From Alphaproteobacteria bacterium (GTDB lineage: Bacteria; Pseudomonadota; Alphaproteobacteria; Sphingomonadales; Emcibacteraceae): a stretch of DNA of 5,213 nt. The number at the start of each line of letters is the position of its first letter. The stretch's first letter is position 1. The stretch spans positions 38,161-43,373 of the forward strand of contig NVVY01000008.1 of NCBI GenBank assembly GCA_002749135.1, in the 5' to 3' direction. A program made the translations under genes and the position numbers. The notes below the pieces were generated by a model. The model saw nothing but the letters and a program-made list of their open reading frames with translations. It did not search any database and was not told the DNA's origin. This document shows positions 1 through 4,845 of the stretch, piece by piece.

Positions 1-473
1 CCCGCTGAAATCCCAATAAGCCCCACCCCCACGGTCCCTGCCGTGGACCAGCTGCTGCCGATACTGATCGCCGTTGCCGCACAAAGTATGCAGGCCGTCA
101 CATAAAAAAAGTTGGGATTAATAACCTGAAGGCCATAATAGATCATCGCCGGAACGGTGCCGGATAATATCCAGCTGCCAATCAATGACCCGACCATCAA
201 TAGAATTAATATGGCGTTGACCGTATTCCCCACACCATGAGAAATGGCTTTTTCAACATCACGCCAATTATGATTATTTTTCCAGCCGATTAACAGCGCC
301 ACCCCGGCACTGATCAGGAGCGACATCTGGCTGGCACCGCTCTGCGCGTTATCACCGTACAGAAAAACCGACAGCCCCAACAGGAAAATCAAAACAACCA
401 CTGGAATCAGTGATTCCACCAGGGATACCTGTTTTATTGAAGAATGGTTTTCTGACCCTTGCCCTTGTGACAT
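1..473 (-). CDS. nhaC: NhaC-type Na+/H+ antiporter, N-terminal part (runs off left edge)
   Basis: I translated the minus strand from the ATG at 473 and found no stop to position 1, giving 157 complete codons. The protein begins MSQGQGSENHSS, then becomes strongly hydrophobic, with membrane segments near residues 21-39, 50-64, 83-101 and 122-140. Stretches such as SLIPVVVLIFLLGLSVFLYG, SWILSGTVPAMIYYGLQ and SIGSSWSTAGTVGVG resemble the NhaC family of inner-membrane sodium/proton antiporters, which extrude Na+ in exchange for H+. Family members are about 450-500 residues, so roughly the first third is present. The start is well fixed: an in-frame TAA lies seven codons upstream with no ATG, GTG or TTG between. 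A purine-rich AGGG lies a few bases before the ATG. It follows rho by 75 bp on the same strand. The family call is from recalled similarity; substrate specificity is not shown. Confidence 0.85.
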   Translation of the reverse strand, partial: MSQGQGSENHSSIKQVSLVESLIPVVVLIFLLGLSVFLYGDNAQSGASQMSLLISAGVALLIGWKNNHNWRDVEKAISHGVGNTVNAILILLMVGSLIGSWILSGTVPAMIYYGLQVINPNFFYVTACILCAATAISIGSSWSTAGTVGVGLIGISA

Positions 474-485
474 GATTACCCTATC

Positions 486-506
486 CCGAAATTATTTTTA
501 TTTCGG
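486..506 (-). other. Short inverted repeat between rho and nhaC
   Basis: A perfect 7-bp inverted repeat (CCGAAAT / ATTTCGG) with a 7-base A/T loop lies in the 75-bp gap between the rho stop and the nhaC start. It is the only obvious secondary structure there. Neither strand has a run of T directly after the stem, so it is not a standard intrinsic terminator. It ends 12 bases before the nhaC ATG, so it could affect nhaC translation or protect the rho mRNA 3' end; both are inference. Confidence 0.4.
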
Positions 507-548
507 AAACTATAAGCATGCTGTGCAGGAAAGTATAGGACGATAAAA

Positions 549-1805
549 TCAATTATTCATGGAAGCATAAAATTCGTCGTTATTCTTGGTTTCCTTGATT
601 TTACCCAACAGGAATTCCATGGCATCCACTGATCCCATGGGCATCAGAATCCGGCGCAGCATATACATCTTGGCCAGAGTGCTTTTATCAAGGAGTAATT
701 CTTCCTTGCGGGTGCCGGATTTGATGATGTCAATGGCCGGGAATACACGCCTGTCGCTGACTTTCCGGTCCAAAACAATTTCCGAGTTACCGGTCCCTTT
801 AAATTCTTCAAAGATAACCTCATCCATGCGGCTTCCTGTATCAATCAGGGCGGTGGCAATGATGGATAATGATCCACCTTCTTCAATATTCCGCGCCGCA
901 CCAAAAAATCTTTTTGGTTTTTGCAGAGCGTTGGCATCCACGCCGCCGGTCAGAACCTTGCCGGAACTGGGGATCACCGTGTTATAAGCCCGCGCCAGAC
1001 GGGTAATGCTGTCCAAAAGGATCACCACGTCCCGTTTGTGTTCCACCAGACGCTTTGCCTTCTGTATGACCATTTCCGCCACCTGTACGTGGCGGGTGGC
1101 CGGCTCATCAAAGGTGGAGCTGATCACCTCACCATTCACCGAACGGCGCATGTCAGTCACTTCCTCCGGCCGCTCATCAATAAGCAACACGATCAGATAA
1201 ACATCCGGATGGTTTTCGGTGATGGCATGGGCAATATTCTGAAGCAATACGGTTTTACCGGTGCGCGGCGGGGCAACAATAACCGCCCGTTGTCCCTTGC
1301 CAATGGGGGAGACAAGGTCAATCACCCGGGCAGAGTTATCTTTCACGCCGGGGGCTTCCCGGTCCAGCTTGAATTTATCATCGGGATGCAGAGGGGTCAG
1401 GCTGTCAAAATGAACCTTATGTCGCCCGGCATCCGGATCTTCAAAATTAATCTGGGAAACCTTGAGCAATGCAAAATAACGTTCGCCCTCTTTTGGTCCC
1501 CGGATTTGCCCCTCAATCGTATCCCCGGTGCGCAGGCCAAAACGCCTGATTTGGCTAGGGCTCACATAAATATCATCGGGTCCCGGCAGATAGTTTGCCT
1601 CCGGCGAGCGCAAAAAACCAAAACCGTCCTGTAGAACCTCAATAGTACCCACGCCGATTATTTCTTCGCCTTTTTCCGCCAATACTTTCAGAACGGCAAA
1701 CAGAATATCCTGTTTGCGCATATTGCTGGCGTTTTCCACGTTCAGTTCCTCAGCAAAAAGCAAAAGGTCACTGGGGGCTTTCTTTTTAAGTTCCAGAAGA
1801 TTCAT
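549..1805 (-). CDS. rho: Transcription termination factor Rho
   Basis: Complete 418-residue protein (E. coli Rho is 419). Rho is a cytoplasmic hexameric RNA-dependent ATPase that translocates along untranslated RNA and releases RNA polymerase. The N-terminal helical domain (about 1-47) is followed by the primary RNA-binding cold-shock-like domain with GFGFLR at 61-66. The ATPase domain carries Walker A APPRTGKT at 178-185 (Lys184), DERPEE at 210-215 (catalytic Glu211), Walker B VVILLD ending at Asp265, the Q-loop region [10 protein letters not shown] at 281-290 and SGTRKE with Arg366. Key residues keep the E. coli numbering, so the protein is colinear and looks fully active. The ATG at 1805 has only a weak GGA about 8 bases upstream. 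No acidic or basic insert of the kind seen in actinobacterial Rho is present. It lies 179 bp downstream of hemJ and probably has its own promoter. Confidence 0.98.
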   Translation of the reverse strand: MNLLELKKKAPSDLLLFAEELNVENASNMRKQDILFAVLKVLAEKGEEIIGVGTIEVLQDGFGFLRSPEANYLPGPDDIYVSPSQIRRFGLRTGDTIEGQIRGPKEGERYFALLKVSQINFEDPDAGRHKVHFDSLTPLHPDDKFKLDREAPGVKDNSARVIDLVSPIGKGQRAVIVAPPRTGKTVLLQNIAHAITENHPDVYLIVLLIDERPEEVTDMRRSVNGEVISSTFDEPATRHVQVAEMVIQKAKRLVEHKRDVVILLDSITRLARAYNTVIPSSGKVLTGGVDANALQKPKRFFGAARNIEEGGSLSIIATALIDTGSRMDEVIFEEFKGTGNSEIVLDRKVSDRRVFPAIDIIKSGTRKEELLLDKSTLAKMYMLRRILMPMGSVDAMEFLLGKIKETKNNDEFYASMNN

Positions 1806-1834
1806 ATGATATATCCAAATCGGATTGTTAGATT

Positions 1835-1854
1835 AAAAATGCAGAGATACTGCA
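1835..1854 (-). terminator. Possible attenuator-like hairpin in rho leader
   Basis: On the minus strand TGCAG-TATCT-CTGCA is followed directly by five T residues. This is the shape of a small intrinsic terminator, about 30 bases before the rho ATG. The stem is only 5 bp, so it may be too weak to act. E. coli rho is known to be autoregulated by attenuation in its leader, which makes the location notable, but this link is inference. Confidence 0.25.
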
Positions 1855-1952
1855 AAAAATTTACATGGTGATTATGAAAAGAAGATGAGATTTATGTCCG
1901 ATTGATTCTATGACAGCATGATAACGTAAAAAATCTCTTAAAGAAAGACTGT

Positions 1953-1981
1953 TTTCTAGTTTCCCTAAACCCTTCTGTCAA
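1953..1981 (-). promoter_or_regulatory. Candidate sigma-70-type promoter for rho
   Basis: The minus strand has a perfect -35 hexamer TTGACA (1981-1976), a 17-bp spacer and TAGAAA (1958-1953; 4 of 6 matches to TATAAT). It begins just after the hemJ stop codon and would start a transcript near 1946, giving a leader of about 140 bases before rho. No strong terminator is visible between hemJ and rho, so read-through from the hem genes is also possible. Confidence 0.5.
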
Positions 1982-1984
1982 GGC

Positions 1985-2428
1985 TTAAAAAGGTTTCAGA
2001 ATAACAAGAAACACAATGGCAAACATAAGCAACGTTGGAATTTCATTCACTATCCGGTAAAATCGTGCGCTATGACAATTCTTCCCCCGGGCAAACTGTC
2101 GCCGCCAGCGGGATAAAAAACCGTGAAAGCCACTCATAATGATTACGATGAAAAACTTAATCTGAAACCAGTGATCCCCCCACACGTCCTGACCAAAGGC
2201 CAGAGATAATCCGAATATCCAGGTAAAAATCATCGCAGGATTTATGATAATACGGATCAGTTTTCGCTCCATCTCCTTGAACATTTCGTAAGATTCTGTT
2301 CCCACGTCCAGGCGGCAATGATAGATAAACAGACGCGGCATATAAAACATACCCGCCATCCAGCTAATCACGGATATGATATGCAGACTAAGCAGCCACA
2401 AATAATTTTCATGAAGAAAATCAATCAC
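1985..2428 (-). CDS. hemJ: Protoporphyrinogen IX oxidase HemJ
   Basis: A 147-residue integral membrane protein with about four membrane helices (near residues 8-30, 60-80, 88-105 and 128-145). HemJ oxidises protoporphyrinogen IX to protoporphyrin IX, the step before iron insertion, and replaces HemG or HemY in most alphaproteobacteria. The N-terminal HIISVISWMAGMFYMPRLF contains His16, matching the essential HemJ histidine. Lys91 in FQIKFF is the likely counterpart of the conserved lysine. His37, His102 and the C-terminal RIVNEIPT are also typical of the family. The start codon is GTG (2428-2426), overlapping the hemH TGA by three bases (GTGA on the coding strand), so translation is probably coupled to hemH. 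No alternative ATG fits the family start. Its position directly after hemH agrees with its product being the ferrochelatase substrate. Confidence 0.95.
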   Translation of the reverse strand: MIDFLHENYLWLLSLHIISVISWMAGMFYMPRLFIYHCRLDVGTESYEMFKEMERKLIRIIINPAMIFTWIFGLSLAFGQDVWGDHWFQIKFFIVIIMSGFHGFLSRWRRQFARGKNCHSARFYRIVNEIPTLLMFAIVFLVILKPF

Positions 2429-3402
2429 TGAAAAACCTCTTTGGTCAATTTGCTCAATGCCGTAATAAAGCTGTCATGACACCCAATGGCCGCCACTCGG
2501 ATATAGTCTTTCACGCCGGATTCTGCCGCTAATTCCCGGTAATCCATATCCAGCTCGACCAAAGTTTCAGAATGTTCGGACACAAAGGCAATGGGTACGA
2601 TAATGACCGATTTCTGGTCCGCGCCGGCACGTTTTATCTCATCCTCCGTATAGGGCTCAATCCATTTAAGCGGCCCGGAGCGGCTTTGATAACAGACCAC
2701 ATGATCCGGGTGACCCAGCCTTTCCTGTAATGCCCGGCAAGTCTGTTCCACCTGATCGCGGTAAGAATCCCCGGCTTCAATAATTTTTTCTGGTAAGCCG
2801 TGGGCGGAATATAAAATCCGGAAATTATCCAGATCAATTAATTTTTCCCGTGCTTCCTCAATCAAATCTATATGAGCCTTCAGATAATCCTCCGCCTCCG
2901 GATAATCCCGAATGGCTCTATAGGGTATATCAAGTCCAGCGGCCCGGGCATTTTTATCCCAATTAATCAGGGACGATCCCACGGTTGTAATTGAATAATG
3001 AGGATAGAGCGGCAACAATACAATCCGGTCCGGATTATAAGCCTGAACATGTTTTACGGTTTCGCGGGCAAAAGGATGCCAATAGCGCATGGCGATAAAA
3101 CAGCGGTATTCTATATCTCCCTCATTATTTAATTTCTGTTCCAATGCTTTTGCCTGATCTTTGGTCTGGTCCAAAATGGGAGATTTTCCGCCAATTTTCT
3201 GATAAATTTCACGGGCTATAGGTCCTCGTTTACCAGAAATTGTTTTTGCTACAATCCAGCGCAACGGGTTTTTCAAGGCAATGATCGCCGGATCATAAAA
3301 TAAATTAAACAGAAAAGGCTTCACCGCTTTCAGTGAATCCGGCCCGCCCATATTAAAGAGAACCACCGCGACCTTTTCTTTCTTTTCCGGATCGGCTGAC
3401 AT
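2425..3402 (-). CDS. hemH: Ferrochelatase
   Basis: A 325-residue enzyme that inserts Fe2+ into protoporphyrin IX to form protohaem. The family hallmarks are present in order: VLFNMGGPDS near residues 14-23, PLYPHYSITTVGSS at 131-144, the catalytic His201 in YSAHGLPEKI, CYQSRSGPLKWIEPYTED at 237-254 and FVSEHSETLVELD at 273-285 with the acidic residues of the metal site. The length is normal for a bacterial enzyme. The protein ends in SKLTKEVFQ with no C-terminal cysteine cluster, so the [2Fe-2S] cluster reported for some ferrochelatases, including Caulobacter's, is probably absent. The ATG at 3402 overlaps the hemE TAA by one base (TAATG), and the end overlaps hemJ. This indicates a tightly coupled hemE-hemH-hemJ unit. 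Confidence 0.97.
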   Translation of the reverse strand: MSADPEKKEKVAVVLFNMGGPDSLKAVKPFLFNLFYDPAIIALKNPLRWIVAKTISGKRGPIAREIYQKIGGKSPILDQTKDQAKALEQKLNNEGDIEYRCFIAMRYWHPFARETVKHVQAYNPDRIVLLPLYPHYSITTVGSSLINWDKNARAAGLDIPYRAIRDYPEAEDYLKAHIDLIEEAREKLIDLDNFRILYSAHGLPEKIIEAGDSYRDQVEQTCRALQERLGHPDHVVCYQSRSGPLKWIEPYTEDEIKRAGADQKSVIIVPIAFVSEHSETLVELDMDYRELAAESGVKDYIRVAAIGCHDSFITALSKLTKEVFQ

Positions 3403-4442
3403 TATTTTTTCTGATAGTCCCTGATGATTTCTGAAACCCGCGCCACATTTTCCGGCGGTGTTTGCGGCACAATACCATGGCCCAGATTAAAGATAAACGG
3501 ACCATCACCCAATTTAGTCAAAATTTCGTGAACCCGCATTTCCATCTTCTCCCCACCAGAAACCAGCAGCAAAGGGTCCAGGTTTCCCTGCACCGGGCAT
3601 AACGGCTGAATATGATCCCGCACCCAATCCAGCGGCATGGTCGTATCAATAGAGACAGCGGTAACGCTAGTTTCACGGATATAATCCGGATAGCGGCATC
3701 CCGCGCCGCGCGGGAAACCAATGATAGGAATGTCCACATATTTGGCCCGGATATTCCGGATGATTTTTTTAACTGGCAAAACGGCCCATTTATAAAATTG
3801 ATCATCAGGCAAATTCCCGGCCCAGGTATCAAATAGCTGAATCACTTCCGCGCCCTGCTCAATTTGCCGAATTAAATATTCAGACGTAGCCCGGATCAGT
3901 AAATCAATTAATTTCTGAAAAACATCTTCCTGTTGAAAGGCCATCAGCCGCGTTGCCGCCTGATCCGGGGAACCGTGCCCGCCCACCATATAGGTGGCTA
4001 CTGTCCAGGGCGCACCGGCAAAACCAATTAAAGCTGTGGTATCCGGTATTTCCCGATGTAATCTGCTGACCGTTTCATACACAGGCGCCAGATGCGCATG
4101 AAATTTATCCATGCCAAGCCCGTCTATTTTCTTTTCCTCATCCACTGGCGTCAGAACCGGGCCTTCCCCTTGCCTGAATTCCAGATGTTGACCCAAGGCG
4201 TGAGGGACGACCAGAATATCTGAAAACAAAATGGCCGCATCCATATGATAGCGTGTGAGTGGTTGAAGGGTTACTTCTACGGCAAAATCCGGTGAATAGC
4301 ATAAATCCAGAAAAGACCCGGCGACCTTGCGCCGTTCCATATATTCCGGCAAATACCGTCCGGCCTGTCTCATATACCAGAAAGGGATTCTATCTGCTTG
4401 TTTGCCTTGAAGAACCTGAATGAAGCGTTTGTTATTTGTCAT
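3402..4442 (-). CDS. hemE: Uroporphyrinogen III decarboxylase
   Basis: A 346-residue cytoplasmic enzyme that decarboxylates the four acetate side chains of uroporphyrinogen III to give coproporphyrinogen III. Signatures seen are MRQAGRYLPEY at 24-34 (substrate-binding arginines), FSDIL at 73-77 with the catalytic Asp75, GFAGAPWTVATYM at 140-152 with the conserved tyrosine Tyr151, and NLGHGI at 319-324 with His322. I chose the ATG at 4442 because MTNNKRFIQVLQGKQADRIP matches the usual family N terminus and gives a normal length. The frame stays open to an ATG at 4571, but the extra 43 residues are low-complexity, unlike HemE, and would cover the putative origin. No good Shine-Dalgarno is seen. 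It is the first gene of the hemE-hemH-hemJ run, and its 5' leader contains a DnaA-box-like site. Confidence 0.97.
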   Translation of the reverse strand: MTNNKRFIQVLQGKQADRIPFWYMRQAGRYLPEYMERRKVAGSFLDLCYSPDFAVEVTLQPLTRYHMDAAILFSDILVVPHALGQHLEFRQGEGPVLTPVDEEKKIDGLGMDKFHAHLAPVYETVSRLHREIPDTTALIGFAGAPWTVATYMVGGHGSPDQAATRLMAFQQEDVFQKLIDLLIRATSEYLIRQIEQGAEVIQLFDTWAGNLPDDQFYKWAVLPVKKIIRNIRAKYVDIPIIGFPRGAGCRYPDYIRETSVTAVSIDTTMPLDWVRDHIQPLCPVQGNLDPLLLVSGGEKMEMRVHEILTKLGDGPFIFNLGHGIVPQTPPENVARVSEIIRDYQKK

Positions 4443-4458
4443 AAAATATAGGCCAAAG

Positions 4459-4467
4459 TTATACACT
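4459..4467 (+). promoter_or_regulatory. DnaA-box-like site TTATACACT
   Basis: Matches TTATNCACA except at the last base. It lies only 17 bp upstream of the hemE ATG, on the hemE side of the A/T run, so DnaA bound here could also affect hemE expression (inference). Confidence 0.5.
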
Positions 4468-4481
4468 GGATAGAAAACTAC

Positions 4482-4505
4482 TATATTATTTATATATAAA
4501 TAAAA
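4482..4505. other. Candidate DNA unwinding element (24 bp of pure A/T)
   Basis: All 24 bases are A or T, the longest such run I see in the window. It is followed at 4506-4510 by a short mixed segment and then by the CTA repeat. Position and composition fit the strand-opening site of an origin; it may also hold the hemE promoter, since several TATA-like hexamers overlap it on the minus strand. Confidence 0.6.
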
Positions 4506-4510
4506 GGATG

Positions 4511-4519
4511 TAGTAGTAG
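4511..4519 (-). repeat. Candidate DnaA-trio (CTA)3
   Basis: On the minus strand this reads CTACTACTA, so the complementary strand read 3' to 5' is GATGATGAT, the DnaA-trio consensus. It sits 8 bp from the nearest DnaA-like box and 5 bp from the A/T run, and the trio strand polarity runs from box to A/T run, as in the bacterial basal unwinding system. Three triplets are few, and trinucleotide repeats can arise by chance. Confidence 0.55.
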
Positions 4520-4527
4520 TGGATGCC

Positions 4528-4536
4528 TGTGAATCA
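4528..4536 (-). promoter_or_regulatory. DnaA-box-like site TGATTCACA, next to trio
   Basis: One mismatch to TTATNCACA; the G at position 2 resembles the TGATCCACA G-boxes of the Caulobacter origin. It contains a GANTC (CcrM-type) methylation target at 4531-4535 and directly abuts the weaker site TAATCCACC (4537-4545) in the same orientation, making a head-to-tail pair. Confidence 0.6.
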
Positions 4537-4545
4537 GGTGGATTA
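4537..4545 (-). promoter_or_regulatory. Weak DnaA-box-like site TAATCCACC
   Basis: Two mismatches to TTATNCACA. Alone it would not be called. It is listed because it abuts the better site at 4528-4536 in the same orientation and lies on its far side from the trio, as expected for the tandem pair that loads DnaA onto a trio. Confidence 0.35.
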
Positions 4546-4549
4546 AAAG

Positions 4550-4558
4550 TTATCCTCA
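4550..4558 (+). promoter_or_regulatory. DnaA-box-like site TTATCCTCA
   Basis: Matches TTATCCACA except for T at position 7. It lies in opposite orientation to the tandem pair at 4528-4545, four bases away. Confidence 0.5.
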
Positions 4559-4588
4559 AAACAATAAACAAAAATCTTCAAGCAATAA

Positions 4589-4600
4589 TTTTTTATCACA
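4589..4600 (+). repeat. 12-bp inverted repeat, left arm (TTTTTTATCACA)
   Basis: Identical to the reverse complement of 4757-4768, with 156 bp between the arms. The core TTATCACA resembles a DnaA box with one base deleted. The role is unknown; the arms are too far apart for a simple hairpin and are better read as two copies of a protein site. Confidence 0.5.
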
Positions 4601-4623
4601 TAGCGGTTTTTTTGGCACAAGTC

Positions 4624-4632
4624 TATGGATAA
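4624..4632 (-). promoter_or_regulatory. DnaA-box-like site TTATCCATA
   Basis: One mismatch to TTATCCACA, T for C at position 8. It lies near the centre of the intergenic stretch. Confidence 0.5.
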
Positions 4633-4666
4633 CACCAGAAAGAATATGCTTTAAAGGTGGGGATTA

Positions 4667-4675
4667 CGGGGATAA
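4667..4675 (-). promoter_or_regulatory. Weak DnaA-box-like site TTATCCCCG
   Basis: Two mismatches to TTATNCACA, but its first eight bases TTATCCCC are identical to those of the site at 4813-4821 on the other strand. A related TAATCCCCA lies at 4658-4666, directly abutting and in the same orientation. Confidence 0.35.
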
Positions 4676-4701
4676 TTATTATAAGGCGGGATTATCAGAA
4701 A

Positions 4702-4714
4702 AAACTTATTGATT
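4702..4714 (-). promoter_or_regulatory. Possible IHF site
   Basis: Read on the minus strand, this fits WATCAA-N4-TTR except for the final base. IHF bends DNA at many proteobacterial origins. A single degenerate match in A/T-rich DNA is weak evidence. The adjacent GATTC at 4711-4715 is a GANTC site. Confidence 0.25.
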
Positions 4715-4734
4715 CTCACAGGGCTAAAAAAAGA

Positions 4735-4743
4735 TTATACCCA
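4735..4743 (+). promoter_or_regulatory. DnaA-box-like site TTATACCCA
   Basis: One mismatch to TTATNCACA, C for A at position 7. It follows a run of seven A residues at 4726-4732. Confidence 0.45.
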
Positions 4744-4756
4744 AGCGTATAAGAGG

Positions 4757-4768
4757 TGTGATAAAAAA
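4757..4768 (-). repeat. 12-bp inverted repeat, right arm
   Basis: Reverse complement of the arm at 4589-4600. This half of the region also has several A-tracts (4699-4704, 4726-4732, 4763-4769, 4785-4789, 4800-4807) that could curve the DNA; their spacing is not regularly in phase with the helix. Confidence 0.5.
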
Positions 4769-4812
4769 AGAAGAAGGTGCATGGAAAAATGGTTTTTATA
4801 AAAAAAAGCCAG

Positions 4813-4821
4813 TTATCCCCA
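4813..4821 (+). promoter_or_regulatory. DnaA-box-like site TTATCCCCA
   Basis: One mismatch to TTATCCACA, C for A at position 7. It is the outermost box on the right, 24 bp before the DUF299 gene start, where bound DnaA could also influence that gene. Confidence 0.5.
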
Positions 4822-4845
4822 TAATTAACAAAAGAGCAGACATTC

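Larger units (their letters stand above)
4443..4845. other. Putative chromosomal replication origin (oriC)
   Basis: This 403-bp stretch between divergent hemE and the DUF299 gene has no convincing coding capacity and is A/T-rich. Seen directly: six 9-mers one base away from the DnaA box TTATNCACA, further two-mismatch sites, a 24-bp pure A/T run at 4482-4505, a CTACTACTA repeat beside it, and a 12-bp inverted repeat at 4589-4600 / 4757-4768. On uniform base composition about 0.3 one-mismatch boxes would be expected in this length on both strands; A/T richness raises that, but not to six. Known: the Caulobacter origin lies between hemE and an RP001/DUF299 gene. Inferred: this is the orthologous origin. 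No exact TTATCCACA is present and no full CtrA site (TTAA-N7-TTAA) was found. The hemE and DUF299 promoters must also lie here, but I see no clear consensus hexamers for either. Confidence 0.8.

Noticed and set aside
509..514. TATAGT on the minus strand as the nhaC promoter -10
   Set aside because: The best spaced -35 (TATACT) matches only three of six positions, and the start would fall in the hairpin; not enough to call.
921..1634. Plus-strand open frame of 237 codons opposite rho, with shorter ones at 586-987 and 1006-1200
   Set aside because: They lie wholly antisense to a clear full-length rho, have no recognisable domain, and their composition is that of a complement reading of the rho codons.
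1909..1920. Mini open frame ATG-CTG-TCA-TAG in the rho leader, considered as a regulatory upstream peptide
   Set aside because: Only three codons, no Shine-Dalgarno, and nothing like the longer E. coli rho leader peptide.
1936..1950. Weak stem TCTTT/AGAGA followed by a T run (to about 1930) as a hemJ terminator
   Set aside because: Only five pairs including one G-U, and it lies downstream of the proposed rho promoter, so it would block rho.
3518..3836. Open frames in other frames and on the opposite strand inside hemE (3518-3832 minus, 3612-3836 plus), and one inside hemH (2634-2837 minus)
   Set aside because: Contained within well-supported genes, with no family resemblance and no start signals.
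4443..4571. A 43-residue N-terminal extension of hemE starting at the ATG at 4571
   Set aside because: The extension is rich in T, S and Y with no HemE similarity, would cover the DnaA-like boxes and the A/T run, and the internal ATG at 4442 gives the normal family start and length.
4797..4802. TATAAA as a -10 for the DUF299 gene
   Set aside because: No -35-like hexamer occurs 16-18 bp upstream; TATA-like words are expected in such A/T-rich DNA.
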